A stretch of DNA of 64,000 bases from Ga0077527 sp964533495 (GCA_964533495.1 CAZHJU010000004.1:62001-126000), one strand, 5' to 3'. Shown: positions 18,147 to 27,383, counted from the first letter of the stretch. Numbers and translations are program-made. Notes: generated by a model not told the origin, from the sequence alone.

Positions 18147-20531
18147 TCAAGCAGGCTTGCCACCGCGGGCCAGGTACAGCCAGGTCTCGACCACGGTGTC
18201 GGGATTCAGTGACAGGCTTTCGATCCCTTCCTTCACCAGCCACTCCGCGAGGTCCGGATGGTCGGAAGGCCCCTGCCCGCAGATGCCCACGTACTTGCCG
18301 GCCTTGCGGCAGGCCGCGATCGCCAGGTGCAGCATGTGCTTGACCGCCGGATCGCGCTCGTCGAAGGCGTCGGCGATGATGCCCGAGTCGCGGTCCAGCG
18401 CCAGCGTCATCTGCGTCATGTCGTTGGAACCGATCGAGAAGCCGTCGAAATGCTCGAGAAACCGGTCGGCAAGGATCGCGTTCGACGGAATCTCGCACAT
18501 CATGATGATGCGCAGGCCGTTTTTGCCGCGCTCGAGGCCGTTTTCCGCCAGCAGCTTCAGCACCCGCCTGCCCTCTTCGACCGTGCGGATGAAAGGCACC
18601 ATGATCTCGACGTTGGTCAGCCCCATCTCGTCGCGGACCTTTTTCATGGCGCGGCATTCGAGCTCGAAGCAGTCCTTGAACGCCGGCGACACGTAGCGCG
18701 AGGCCCCGCGGAAACCGAGCATCGGATTTTCCTCGTGCGGCTCATAACGCGAACCGCCGGTGAGACTGGAATATTCGTTCGACTTGAAATCGGACAGCCG
18801 CACGATCACCGGCTTCGGCCAGAACGCCGCGCCCAGTGTGGCGACGCCTTCGGCCAGCTTGTCGACGTAGAAGCTCACCGGATCGGCATAGCCGGCGCTG
18901 TGCTCCTCGACCGCGAGCTTGAGGTCCGCGCCGAGGTCGGGATAGGCCAGCACCGCCTTGGGATGGACGCCGATCATGCGCGCGATGATGAATTCGAGGC
19001 GGGCAAGGCCGACACCTTCGTTGGGCAGGCGCTGGAACTCGAAGGCCAGTTCCGGATTGCCGACGTTCATGGTGATCTTGACCGGGCATTTCGGCATGCT
19101 CGACAGTGAAAGATCGATCACTTCGGTCTGCAACTCACCGCGATAGACGAATCCGGTATCCCCTTCCGCGCAGGACACGGTGACCGGTTTTCCATCCTTC
19201 AACACCTGGGTGGCGTCGCCACAGCCGACCACCGCGGGAATGCCCAGCTCGCGCGCGATGATCGCCGCATGGCAGGTCCGGCCGCCGCGGTTGGTGACGA
19301 TGGCCGCCGCCCGCTTCATCACGGGCTCCCAGTCGGGATCGGTCATGTCCGTCACCAGCACGTCGCCGGGCTTGACGCGGTCCATCTCCGCCGCGCTCTT
19401 GATCAGCCGCACCGGCCCGCTGCCGATGCGCTGGCCGATGGCGCGGCCGGTCGCCAGCACTTCCGAACGCTCCTTGAGGCGGTAACGGCGCAGGGTGTCG
19501 ACCTTCTCGCTGGCCTTCACCGTCTCCGGCCGCGCCTGCAGGATGTAGAGCTTGCCGTCGTTGCCGTCCCTGCCCCATTCGATGTCCATCGGCCGCTGAT
19601 AATGGGCTTCGATGATCATCGCGTAACGGGCCAGTTCGTTGACTTCGGCATCGCTGATCGAGAACTTGCGCCGTTCCGCCTCGGGCACCTCGATGGTCTG
19701 CACCGATTTGCCCGCGGCGCGGTTTTCGGTGAACACCATGCGCAGCGCCTTCGAACCCAGCCCGCGCCGCAGGATCGCGCTCCTGCCTTCCTTGAGCCCG
19801 CGCTTGTAGACATAGAATTCGTCGGGATTGACCTGCCCCTGCACCACCGTTTCGCCGAGCCCGTAGGCCGAGGTGATGAACACCACCTGGTCGAAGCCGG
19901 ATTCGGTGTCGAGCGTGAACATCACGCCGCTCGACCCCTTGTCGCTGCGCACCATGCGCTGCACCGCCGCCGACAGCGCGACCTCGTCATGGGTGAAGCC
20001 CTTGTGCACGCGGTAGGAAATCGCGCGGTCGTTGTAGAGCGACGCGAACACGTGGCGGATCGCTTCGAGCAGGTTGTCGAGGCCGTGCACATTGAGATAG
20101 GTTTCCTGCTGGCCGGCAAAAGAGGCATCCGGCAGGTCTTCCGCGGTCGCCGAGGAACGCACCGCGAACGACACGTCGGCACCGGAATCGGCGACCAGTT
20201 TCCCGTAGGCCGTCTCGATCGCCTTGCGGAAATCGGCGCTGAATTCCTGGGCGACGATCCAGCCGCGGATTTCACTGCCCGCCGCGGTCAGGGCATTGAC
20301 GTCGTCGGCATTCAGGGCGGAAAGACGCTTCGAAATCCTGTCGGCGAGCCCGTTCTGCGCAAGAAACAGGCGATAGGCATCGGAAGTCGTCGCAAAACCG
20401 CCGGGAACGCGCACCCCCGCGCCGGCCAATTGGCTGATCATTTCTCCCAGGGATGCGTTCTTGCCACCGACTCGCCCGACGTCGCTCATCCGCAACGCGC
20501 CGAGCTCAACCACCAGTTCCTTGCCGCCCAT
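18147..20531 (-). CDS. ppsA: Phosphoenolpyruvate synthase
   Basis: Converts pyruvate, ATP and water to phosphoenolpyruvate, AMP and phosphate for gluconeogenesis; 794 aa. N-terminal ATP-binding domain: VGGKNASLGEMI, VRSSATAEDLPDASFAGQQ. The phosphohistidine swivel domain contains GGRTCHAAIIARELGIPAVV, with the catalytic His. The C-terminal PEP/pyruvate barrel has GLARLEFIIA, NPMLGFRGASRY, IGSNDMTQMTLALDRDSG and GICGQGPSDHPD. It is divergent from its regulator ppsR, the usual arrangement. Confidence 0.97.
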   Translation of the reverse strand: MGGKELVVELGALRMSDVGRVGGKNASLGEMISQLAGAGVRVPGGFATTSDAYRLFLAQNGLADRISKRLSALNADDVNALTAAGSEIRGWIVAQEFSADFRKAIETAYGKLVADSGADVSFAVRSSATAEDLPDASFAGQQETYLNVHGLDNLLEAIRHVFASLYNDRAISYRVHKGFTHDEVALSAAVQRMVRSDKGSSGVMFTLDTESGFDQVVFITSAYGLGETVVQGQVNPDEFYVYKRGLKEGRSAILRRGLGSKALRMVFTENRAAGKSVQTIEVPEAERRKFSISDAEVNELARYAMIIEAHYQRPMDIEWGRDGNDGKLYILQARPETVKASEKVDTLRRYRLKERSEVLATGRAIGQRIGSGPVRLIKSAAEMDRVKPGDVLVTDMTDPDWEPVMKRAAAIVTNRGGRTCHAAIIARELGIPAVVGCGDATQVLKDGKPVTVSCAEGDTGFVYRGELQTEVIDLSLSSMPKCPVKITMNVGNPELAFEFQRLPNEGVGLARLEFIIARMIGVHPKAVLAYPDLGADLKLAVEEHSAGYADPVSFYVDKLAEGVATLGAAFWPKPVIVRLSDFKSNEYSSLTGGSRYEPHEENPMLGFRGASRYVSPAFKDCFELECRAMKKVRDEMGLTNVEIMVPFIRTVEEGRRVLKLLAENGLERGKNGLRIIMMCEIPSNAILADRFLEHFDGFSIGSNDMTQMTLALDRDSGIIADAFDERDPAVKHMLHLAIAACRKAGKYVGICGQGPSDHPDLAEWLVKEGIESLSLNPDTVVETWLYLARGGKPA

Positions 20532-20546
20532 GCCCTTGTCCTTGAT

Positions 20547-20575
20547 TTGTAAGCTGCGCCAAAAGGCGATATTTT
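20547..20575 (+). promoter_or_regulatory. Candidate ppsR promoter
   Basis: TTGTAA (20547-20552), 17 nt, TATTTT (20570-20575) in the 70-nt divergent gap between ppsA and ppsR. Transcription would begin about 20 nt before the ppsR ATG. The boxes are each 4 of 6 to consensus. Confidence 0.38.
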
Positions 20576-20601
20576 ACCGAAACCCCCTACCGGTTCCGAG
20601 C

Positions 20602-21426
20602 ATGAATTCCTCCCGCACGGCTTTTTTTGTATCCGATCGCACCGGCATCACGGCCGAAATGCTGGGCCACAGCCTGCTGACCCAGTTCGACGGGGCCAAA
20701 TTGAAGGAAGTGACCGTGCCGTTCATCGACACGGCGGACAAGGCCCACGCCTTTGTCCGGCAGATCAACGCCACGGGAATCGCGGACGGCGTGCGTCCCA
20801 TCGTCATCAGCACGCTGGTCAACACCGAAATCTCCGGCATCGTGGCCACCGCCAATGCCTTGTTCCTTGATTCCTTTGAGATTTTCATCGCTCCGCTGGA
20901 AAAGGAACTGGGCGTCAAGGCCTCCCACGCCATCGGCCGTTCGCACAGCACCGAAGATTTCGTCAACTATCACCACCGGATCGAGGCGGTGAACTACGCG
21001 TTGTCGCACGACGACGGCGTCTCGAAGCGTGAACTGACCGAGGCGGACATCATCCTCGTCGGGGTCTCGCGTTGCGGGAAAACGCCGACCTGCCTCTACC
21101 TGGCGATGCAGTTCGGCATCCGGGCCGCGAACTACCCGCTGATCCCCGAGGATTTCAGCAGCATGCAGTTGCCGGCGCAGATCAAGTCGCTGCGCAACAG
21201 GCTGTACGGGCTGACCATCAAACCATCCCGGCTGCAGCAGATCCGCAACGAGCGGCGGCCCGGCAGCAAGTACGCCACGCTGGCCAACTGCGAATTCGAA
21301 ATCCGCGAGGCCGAAGCGCTGATGCGCCAGGAAGGCATCCCCTATCTCGACGCCACCAGCAAATCGGTCGAGGAACTCGCCACCACGATCCTGCAGGAAG
21401 CCCGGCTGGAGCGGCGGATCTACTGA
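20602..21426 (+). CDS. ppsR: PEP synthase regulatory protein (pyruvate, water dikinase kinase/phosphorylase)
   Basis: Bifunctional ADP-dependent kinase and Pi-dependent phosphorylase of the DUF299 family that inactivates and reactivates PpsA by phosphorylating a Thr beside its catalytic His. 274 aa from the ATG at 20602 (RTAFFVSDRTGITAEMLGHS). The P-loop-like motif LVGVSRCGKTPTCLYLA is at about residues 153-169, and IKPSRLQQIRNERRPGSKYA follows. The open frame extends 141 nt upstream into ppsA, but that part is not family-like. The stop overlaps the end of the convergent rlmB by 7 nt. Confidence 0.95.
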   Translation: MNSSRTAFFVSDRTGITAEMLGHSLLTQFDGAKLKEVTVPFIDTADKAHAFVRQINATGIADGVRPIVISTLVNTEISGIVATANALFLDSFEIFIAPLEKELGVKASHAIGRSHSTEDFVNYHHRIEAVNYALSHDDGVSKRELTEADIILVGVSRCGKTPTCLYLAMQFGIRAANYPLIPEDFSSMQLPAQIKSLRNRLYGLTIKPSRLQQIRNERRPGSKYATLANCEFEIREAEALMRQEGIPYLDATSKSVEELATTILQEARLERRIY

Positions 21427-22202
21427 GCCCGCAACTGCCGCACCCGCTCGAACAGGCAGACCGCGGCGGCAGCTCCCACGTTGAGCGATTCGGCGCGGCC
21501 CGGCATCGGAATGCGGACGGTCTGCCCGGCCAGGGCCGCCAGTTCCGGAGAAAGGCCGGCACCCTCGTTGCCGAACAGCAGGGCCACATCGCCGGCCAGG
21601 TCCGCGTCGAAGACCGGAACCCCTTGATGCACCGCGGTGGCCACAAGCGTTCCCGAATAGACCCGCGCCAGCGCCTGCAGGTCCGCGCCCTCGATAATGC
21701 GCAGCGCGAAATGGGCGCCCATGCCGGCACGCAGCACCCGCGGCGACCAGGCGTGCACCGAATGCCGCGACAGGCATACCGTTTCGATGCCGGCCGCCGC
21801 CGCCGACCGCAGGATCGAGCCGAGGTTGCCGGGATCCTGAATATCCTCCAGCCAGACGCTGGCGCCTGCGAGCCGTTCCGGCACGGCCACCCGCGGCGTC
21901 GGCACCACCGCAATGATGCCGGTGGGCGTGGCCACCGACGACAGCTGGCGGAACAGCGCATCGGGCAGCAGCAGCGCATCATCGGCGCTCCGCCCTGCCA
22001 GCAGCCCGCGCACTTCGGCGTTTTCCGCGCCGCTGCGGCTGAGCACGATTTCGCCCGGCATTCCCACATGTTCCGCATAGGCGGCGACCAGATGGATGCC
22101 GTCCAGCAGCGAAAGGCCCGTGCTGCGCCGTTCGCGCGAGGACTGCGCCAGTTTTAGCAATGCGCGGAACCGCGGATTGTCGGCGGAGGTAATGCTCTTC
22201 AC
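21420..22202 (-). CDS. SpoU/TrmH-family RNA 2'-O-methyltransferase
   Basis: SAM-dependent knotted methyltransferase of 260 aa, RlmB/TsnR-like, which methylates a ribose 2'-OH in rRNA. The N-terminal substrate-binding part starts ITSADNPRFRALLKLAQSSR. SPOUT motifs are VWLEDIQDPGNLGSILRSAA (motif 1), DVALLFGNEGAGLSPEL (motif 2) and IPMPGRAESLNVGAAAAVCL (motif 3). It lies upstream of, and is oriented like, the lpx-rnhB genes but after a 530-nt gap. RlmB (G2251) is one candidate identity; other TrmH paralogues cannot be excluded. Confidence 0.85.
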   Translation of the reverse strand: MKSITSADNPRFRALLKLAQSSRERRSTGLSLLDGIHLVAAYAEHVGMPGEIVLSRSGAENAEVRGLLAGRSADDALLLPDALFRQLSSVATPTGIIAVVPTPRVAVPERLAGASVWLEDIQDPGNLGSILRSAAAAGIETVCLSRHSVHAWSPRVLRAGMGAHFALRIIEGADLQALARVYSGTLVATAVHQGVPVFDADLAGDVALLFGNEGAGLSPELAALAGQTVRIPMPGRAESLNVGAAAAVCLFERVRQLRAQ

Positions 22203-22730
22203 GGGATGCAGTTCCTCAATGCAGGCCTTCGATCCGGCGAAGACGCCGCGCCGGCCGGCATGCGGAAATTGCGCCAGGCAACAGGGCCAGGACTACATGG
22301 ATGTCCGGCAGCGGCAGGTTCACGACCGGCAGTTTCTGTTTGAGTTATGGTGGTTCGCCGGGTATGTCCGCTGCAGCGTAACGTGCCCGCACTCTGCCGG
22401 GCAGCGTGCTTGGCCTGGAAACCGGAGCGGATTCGGAGACAGCCATCGGCAAACGGGGGATTCTGCTTTACGGGTTTCTTTACGGATTCCGAGTGTACCC
22501 GGGTACCCCGCCGATGAAAATCGCCGTTGTTCCGTCACTACCGCGCGTTCCCGCGACAACGGCCGCAACGCCGCCGCGCGCCATCCGCGATGGCGCCGGC
22601 GCAGAAATCCCCGGACCGGCACACGGCCGATGATGCCGCAGGCCGTGGCCTCGCGAAAACGGCCGTCCCGCTTACGCCGGCAACCGATCGACACCGCGGC
22701 GGAGAACAGGTGCGCCATATCCCATAAAAC
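22203..22730. other. 528-nt interval without a supported gene
   Basis: Open frames here (for example 22320-22718 on the minus strand) have low-complexity, arginine-rich translations and no recognisable motif. A 12-bp palindrome, GTACCCGGGTAC, lies at 22495-22506. The interval may hold a decayed gene, an untranslated leader for rlmB, or an unrecognised RNA. I see nothing firm. Confidence 0.4.
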
Positions 22731-22762
22731 TATAACTATTTGTTTTTATTTATATTTTTTGA
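22731..22762 (+). repeat. AT-rich repeat copy C, overlapping the rnhB stop
   Basis: TATAACTATTTG, TTTTTATT, TATATTTTTTGA: the most diverged copy. Read on the minus strand it encodes the last residues of RNase HII (SKNINKNK) and its TAG stop codon (22738-22736), so the repeat has replaced or extended the 3' end of that gene. Confidence 0.8.
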
Positions 22763-23317
22763 CTCCCGCACCGGAGAAAAACTTTGCCGGTGTGCCGGTG
22801 TCGGCCCCAGACGGCGCAAGGCCGCCATGTGCAGCGCCGTGCCGTAGCCCTTGTGCCGGTCGAAACCGTATTCGGGGTAGACGGCATGCAGTTCGAGCAT
22901 CTGCGCATCGCGCGCCGTTTTCGCCAGTATCGATGCCGCCGAGATCGCGGGCACCAGGGCATCGCCCTGCACGATGGCCCGGGCCGGCATGGCCACCCTG
23001 GGCACATGCAAGCCATCGACCAGTATCGACTCCGGCTGCAGCCGCAATGCCGTCACCGCGCGGCGCATCGCAAGCAAACTCGCCTGCAGAATGTTGATCG
23101 CATCGATTTCCTCCACGCTGGCGCTGGCCACCGCCCAGCAGACCGCGTGTTTCCTGATCGCGTCGGCCAGGACATCCCGGCGCTTCGCCGTCAGCTTCTT
23201 GGAATCTGCAAGCCCCGCAACAGGTGACGGATCCCCGAGCATCACCGCGGCCGCAAACACCGGCCCGGCCAGCGGCCCCCGCCCCGCCTCGTCGACGCCG
23301 CAGACCACGGCATTCAT
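22736..23317 (-). CDS. rnhB: Ribonuclease HII
   Basis: Removes RNA, including single ribonucleotides, from RNA-DNA hybrids. 193 aa: GVDEAGRGPLAGPVFAAAV at the N-terminus with the metal ligands D9 and E10; ADSKKLTAKRR, ILVDGLHVP and AISAASILAKTARDAQML supply further active-site residues, and YGFDRHKGYGT precedes the tail. The last seven residues (KNINKNK) are encoded by AT-rich repeat C and look foreign to the protein. The ATG overlaps the lpxB stop by four bases. Last gene of the envelope operon. Confidence 0.96.
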   Translation of the reverse strand: MNAVVCGVDEAGRGPLAGPVFAAAVMLGDPSPVAGLADSKKLTAKRRDVLADAIRKHAVCWAVASASVEEIDAINILQASLLAMRRAVTALRLQPESILVDGLHVPRVAMPARAIVQGDALVPAISAASILAKTARDAQMLELHAVYPEYGFDRHKGYGTALHMAALRRLGPTPAHRQSFSPVRESKNINKNK

Positions 23318-24486
23318 CGCGCGCCGCCGGTCAGGTAAGGCACTACCGCCTCGGCCGCGCGTTCGGCCGCGTCATGCCGCAGCTCCGCCGCCATCCGTGC
23401 GAAACGCTGCTCGATCGCCCTGCGTTTGTCGCCGTCCCGCAACAAATCGATGACGGCCGCCGACAGCGTCTCCGGTGTGGCGGCATCCTGCAGCAGTTCC
23501 GGCACCACGAATTCCCCGGCCAGGATGTTGGGCAGGCCGACCCAGGGCTGGTAACGCCGGCTGTTCATGATCCACCAGCTGAGCCGCGGCATGCGATAGG
23601 TGATCACCATCGCCCTCTGCAGCAGCGCCGCCTCCAGCGTCGCGGTGCCCGAAGCCACCAGCACGACATCGGCGGCGGCCATCGCGTCATGGGCGTGGCC
23701 GAACAGCAGCTTGATTTCGAGCTCGCCGCTCTGGCGCCGGTACAGCGCGGCCTCGAACAGATCGCGGGTCCGGCGGTTGACCAGCGGCACCAGCAGCCGC
23801 ACCCCGTCGACGGCCGCGGCGATCTTTTCCGCCGCCGCGACAAACACGTCGGCAAGGTATTCGAGCTCGCTGACCCGGCTCCCCGGCAGCAGCGCGACCA
23901 CCGGCGCGCCGACGGGGATACGCAGCTCCGCGCGTGCCTCCTCCCGCGAAGGGACGGCGGCCAGCATGTCCGCCAGCGGGTGGCCGACATAACTCACCGG
24001 CACCCCCGCTTTTTCATAGATCGCCGCCTCGAAGGGAAACACCGTCAGCATCCGCGACACCGAGCGGCGGATCTTGCGGATGCGTCCGCCCCGCCAGGCC
24101 CAGATGGCGGGGCTCACATAATGCACGGACGGAATGCCGGCCGCCTTGAGGTCCGCCCCCAGATCGAGATTGAAATCCGGCGCGTCGATGCCGATGAACA
24201 CGGCGGGCCGCTCGGCGAGGAAATGATTCTTCAGGCTGCGGCGGATGCCGATGATTTCCCGGTAATGGCGCAGCACCTCGACATAGCCGCGCACCGAGAG
24301 CTTCTCCATCGGAAACAGCGAACGCACGCCGGCCGCGGTCATCTTCGGTCCGCCGATGCCGACGAATCGCGCGCCAGGCAGGCGTTTCGCCAGGGCCTGC
24401 ACCAGCGCCCCGCCCAGCAGGTCTCCCGAAGGTTCGCCCGCGACGATGCCGACCAGCGGACCCGCCGGTGTAGTCTGCACGGTCAC
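23314..24486 (-). CDS. lpxB: Lipid-A-disaccharide synthase
   Basis: Glycosyltransferase joining UDP-diacylglucosamine and lipid X to give lipid A disaccharide at the inner membrane. 390 aa: VGIVAGEPSGDLLGGALVQ at the N-terminus, FVGIGGPKM, FIGIDAPDFNLDL, HYVSPAIWAWRGGRI, YVGHPLADML, VALLPGSRVSEL and VASGTATLEAAL, all conserved LpxB blocks. It sits between lpxA (5-nt gap) and rnhB (4-nt overlap). Confidence 0.97.
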   Translation of the reverse strand: MTVQTTPAGPLVGIVAGEPSGDLLGGALVQALAKRLPGARFVGIGGPKMTAAGVRSLFPMEKLSVRGYVEVLRHYREIIGIRRSLKNHFLAERPAVFIGIDAPDFNLDLGADLKAAGIPSVHYVSPAIWAWRGGRIRKIRRSVSRMLTVFPFEAAIYEKAGVPVSYVGHPLADMLAAVPSREEARAELRIPVGAPVVALLPGSRVSELEYLADVFVAAAEKIAAAVDGVRLLVPLVNRRTRDLFEAALYRRQSGELEIKLLFGHAHDAMAAADVVLVASGTATLEAALLQRAMVITYRMPRLSWWIMNSRRYQPWVGLPNILAGEFVVPELLQDAATPETLSAAVIDLLRDGDKRRAIEQRFARMAAELRHDAAERAAEAVVPYLTGGAR

Positions 24487-24491
24487 GGTAT

Positions 24492-25271
24492 TCAGCGGAT
24501 GACGCCGCGTCCCGGCGCCGCCAGGAACTCCGCCAGCGGCTGCAGCGCCGGCTGCCCCGCCGCCCCGGCGGCGATCTGCCTGCCGGCTTCCTCGAATGAC
24601 AATCCCGACTTGTAAAGCGTCTTGTAGGCGCGCTTGACGGCGGCGATCGCCTCCGGCGTGTAGCCGCGCCGGCGCAGGCCTTCGGAATTGACGCCGTGGG
24701 GCTGCGCGGGATTGCCCGAAGCCGTCACAAAGGGCGGCAGATCCTGCAGCAGGATGGTGCCCATCGCGGTGATACTGTGGGCGCCGATGCGGCAGAACTG
24801 GTGAACCACGGTGAATCCGCCCAGTATCGCGTGGTTGCCGACATGCACATGCCCGGCAAGCTGCGCGTTGTTGGCGAAAATCGCATGATCACCGACCTGG
24901 CAGTCATGCGCCAGATGCACATAGGCCATGATCCAGTTATGGTTGCCCACCCGGGTGACGCCGGCATCCTGCGCGGTTCCGCGATTGAAGGTGCAGAACT
25001 CGCGGATCGTGTTGTCGTCGCCGATCTCGAGGCGCGTCGGCTCGCCGGCATATTTCTTGTCCTGCGGCGCCTCGCCGATCGAGCAGAACTGGTAAATCAC
25101 GTTGCGCCTGCCGATCCGGGTATGTTCGCCGATCACGACATGCGGGCCGATGCGGGTCGCCTCTCCGATCTCGACGCCGGGGCCGATCACCGAATACGGC
25201 CCCACCGACACGCCGTCGGCCAGCCGCGCCTCTGGATCGATGATGGCCGTCGGATGAACACGGTGAACCAT
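24492..25271 (-). CDS. lpxA: UDP-N-acetylglucosamine acyltransferase LpxA
   Basis: First step of lipid A synthesis: 3-O-acylation of UDP-GlcNAc from acyl-ACP. 259 aa with a left-handed beta-helix of hexapeptide repeats from about residue 6 (HPTAIIDPEARLADGVSVG). HLAHDCQVGDHAIFANNAQL includes the catalytic His, and SEGLRRRGYTPEAI and the helical C-terminal domain follow. It comes 10 nt after fabZ, in the conserved lpxD-fabZ-lpxA-lpxB order. Confidence 0.97.
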   Translation of the reverse strand: MVHRVHPTAIIDPEARLADGVSVGPYSVIGPGVEIGEATRIGPHVVIGEHTRIGRRNVIYQFCSIGEAPQDKKYAGEPTRLEIGDDNTIREFCTFNRGTAQDAGVTRVGNHNWIMAYVHLAHDCQVGDHAIFANNAQLAGHVHVGNHAILGGFTVVHQFCRIGAHSITAMGTILLQDLPPFVTASGNPAQPHGVNSEGLRRRGYTPEAIAAVKRAYKTLYKSGLSFEEAGRQIAAGAAGQPALQPLAEFLAAPGRGVIR

Positions 25272-25281
25272 CCGGCATTCC

Positions 25282-25740
25282 TCAGGCGGCGTTTTCCGGA
25301 AGGTCGCGCACGGTGCACATCAGCTCCGCCTCGGCCGCCACCACGTCGCCGACGCGCGCCTCCGCGGCAAACTTCCAGATGCCGCGGACATGCCTTGACA
25401 GCCTGACATGCAGATGCAGCGCGTCTCCCGCCGTGACCGGCCGCTTGAACCGCGCATTGTCGATGCCGACAAAATAATAAATCGACTTGTCGTCGGCCTT
25501 CGCGCCCATCGTGACGAAGGAAAGTATGGCCGCCGCCTGCGCCATCGCCTCCACGATCAGCACGCCGGGCATCACCGGATGGTGCGGAAAATGACCGGTG
25601 AAAAAGGGCTCGTTGATGGTGACGTTCTTGAGCGCGACGATGTCCTTTCCGGCCTCGTACGACAGCACCCGGTCGATCAGCAGGAAGGGATAGCGGTGTG
25701 GCAGGTAGCGCAGGACCTCGGTGATGTCCATGCTGTTCAT
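25282..25740 (-). CDS. fabZ: 3-hydroxyacyl-ACP dehydratase FabZ
   Basis: Hot-dog fold dehydratase of fatty acid elongation, 152 aa. YLPHRYPFLLIDRVLSYE at the N-terminus; FFTGHFPHHPVMPGVLIVEA carries the catalytic His and, nearby, Glu. The start at 25740 is supported by the ATGA overlap with lpxD, although the internal ATG at 25731 (MDITEVL) would give a more typical N-terminus. It supplies acyl chains and competes with LpxA for the 3-hydroxyacyl-ACP pool. Confidence 0.97.
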   Translation of the reverse strand: MNSMDITEVLRYLPHRYPFLLIDRVLSYEAGKDIVALKNVTINEPFFTGHFPHHPVMPGVLIVEAMAQAAAILSFVTMGAKADDKSIYYFVGIDNARFKRPVTAGDALHLHVRLSRHVRGIWKFAAEARVGDVVAAEAELMCTVRDLPENAA

Positions 25741-26816
25741 GATTTTCCTTTCTTGCGCAACTGCAATTCCTGTTCGAGCGCGCGGACCCTGGAGGTCAGC
25801 TCGCCGAGCTTGCGCAGGCTGGCGGCGTTGCGGCGCCAGTCCCGGTTGCTCTCGAATGGATAGGCGCCGGTGTAGGTGCCGGCTTCGCCGATCGACTTGG
25901 TGACCAGGGTATGCGCCGATATCTCGACATGGTCCGCGATCGACAGGTGTCCCGCGATGCCGGATGCGCCGCCGATGCGGCAGAAACGGCCGATCTTGGA
26001 ACTGCCGGCGATGCCGACGCAGGCCGCGATCGCGGTATGCGCGCCGATGCGCACGTTGTGGGCGACCTGGATCTGGTTGTCGAGTTTCACGCCGTCCTCG
26101 ATCACCGTGTCGTCTATCGCGCCGCGGTCTATGGTCGTATTGGCGCCGATCTCGACGTCGCTGCCTACCCTGACGCGGCCGATCTGCGGCACCTTGAGCC
26201 AGCGCTCGCCTTCCATCGCGATGCCGAAGCCGTCCGCGCCGATGACCACGCCGGAATGCACGATGGCCCGTTCGCCGAGAATGCAGTCGCGGTAAACCGT
26301 GACGTTCGGATAAATCATCCCGCCCGCCCCGATCGACGCCCCCGCGCCGATGTAGCTGCCGGCACCGATGCTGCAGCCATCGCCGATTTCGGCGCCTTCC
26401 TCGATGATCGCATGCGCGCCGACATGCACGCCTGCCCCGATTCGCGCGCGGGGATCGATAACCGCGGCCGCATGGACCCCTGAAGCCGGCGCGCGGACCG
26501 GATTGAACAGCGCCGACACCCTGGCAAAGTAGGCATAGGGATTGGCCGCGACGATATGCGGCACGTCGAGCCTGCCGCGAAGGGGCATGCCGACAATCAC
26601 CGCGCCGGCCCGGGTCGCCTTGAGCTGCGCGAGGTAGCGTTCATTGGCGAAAAAGGCGATGGTCTCCGGCGACGCCGTTTCCAGCGTGGCCACCTGCCGC
26701 ACCTTCACCCCGGGATCCCCGACCAGTTCCCCGCCGAGGCGGCCGACTATGTCGCCGAGACTGAGCGGCGGATGCGGCTGGCTCTGCATCGGTCGGGCAG
26801 CATCGGAAATCGGCAT
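25737..26816 (-). CDS. lpxD: UDP-3-O-(3-hydroxyacyl)glucosamine N-acyltransferase LpxD
   Basis: Third lipid A step. 359 aa: an N-terminal uridine-binding domain (LSLGDIVGRLGGELVGD, FFANERYLAQLKATRAGAVI), then about ten hexapeptide-repeat turns (IGAGVHVGAHAIIEEGAEIG, RGAIDDTVIEDGVKLDNQIQ). AHNVRIGAHTAIAACVGIAG includes the catalytic His, and a C-terminal helix (LRKLGELTSRVRALEQELQL) closes the protein. The start could instead be the ATG at 26789; neither has a strong ribosome site. Confidence 0.96.
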   Translation of the reverse strand: MPISDAARPMQSQPHPPLSLGDIVGRLGGELVGDPGVKVRQVATLETASPETIAFFANERYLAQLKATRAGAVIVGMPLRGRLDVPHIVAANPYAYFARVSALFNPVRAPASGVHAAAVIDPRARIGAGVHVGAHAIIEEGAEIGDGCSIGAGSYIGAGASIGAGGMIYPNVTVYRDCILGERAIVHSGVVIGADGFGIAMEGERWLKVPQIGRVRVGSDVEIGANTTIDRGAIDDTVIEDGVKLDNQIQVAHNVRIGAHTAIAACVGIAGSSKIGRFCRIGGASGIAGHLSIADHVEISAHTLVTKSIGEAGTYTGAYPFESNRDWRRNAASLRKLGELTSRVRALEQELQLRKKGKS

Positions 26817-26838
26817 CGCGGTACGATGCGGAAAACGG

Positions 26839-27345
26839 CTACTTGCCGTCCGCCAGCGCCTTCAGGACCTTGTCGGTGATGTCGATCTTCGGATTGCGGT
26901 ACACCGCTTCCTGGAGAATGATGTCGTACTTCTCGGCCTCCGCGATCTGCCTGATGATGCGGTTGGCGCGTTCAAACAGGGCGCCCAGTTCCTGGTTGCG
27001 GCGGAGGTTCAGATCCTCGCGATACTCCCGCTGCATGCGCTGGAAATCCAGCGACAGGCGCCCGAGTTCCTGTTCCTTGGCGCGCCGATCGCCCTCTCCC
27101 ATGGTCAGCGCGTCCTTCTCGAGCTGCCCCTGGAGGGTCTTGATCTGCGCCTCCCGCCGCTGCAGTTCCTGCGCCCGCGGCGCGAACTCCTTCTCCAACT
27201 GCTTGCTCGCGCGCTCCGCCGGCGCGCTCTCCCGGGTGATGCGTTCCTGATCGATAAAGCCGATTTTGAGGTCGGCAGCAGTCGCCGTTGCCGCAAGGCA
27301 CAACATCATGCCGGCCAATCCACAGTGCAATAATCTCTTCAACAT
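26839..27345 (-). CDS. skp: Periplasmic chaperone Skp/OmpH
   Basis: Jellyfish-shaped trimeric chaperone that carries unfolded outer-membrane proteins to the Bam complex. 168 aa: signal peptide (GLAGMMLCLAATATA, cleavage near AAD), a strand LKIGFIDQERITRES, then a long alpha-helical hairpin of about residues 45-130 rich in Glu, Arg and Lys. The C-terminus packs back as strand YDIILQEAVYRNPKIDITDK. It lies 38 nt after bamA, its functional partner. Confidence 0.94.
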   Translation of the reverse strand: MLKRLLHCGLAGMMLCLAATATAADLKIGFIDQERITRESAPAERASKQLEKEFAPRAQELQRREAQIKTLQGQLEKDALTMGEGDRRAKEQELGRLSLDFQRMQREYREDLNLRRNQELGALFERANRIIRQIAEAEKYDIILQEAVYRNPKIDITDKVLKALADGK

Positions 27346-27383
27346 GCTCTCCTTGAAACTCTGCGCGGTCGCACAACCCTGCC

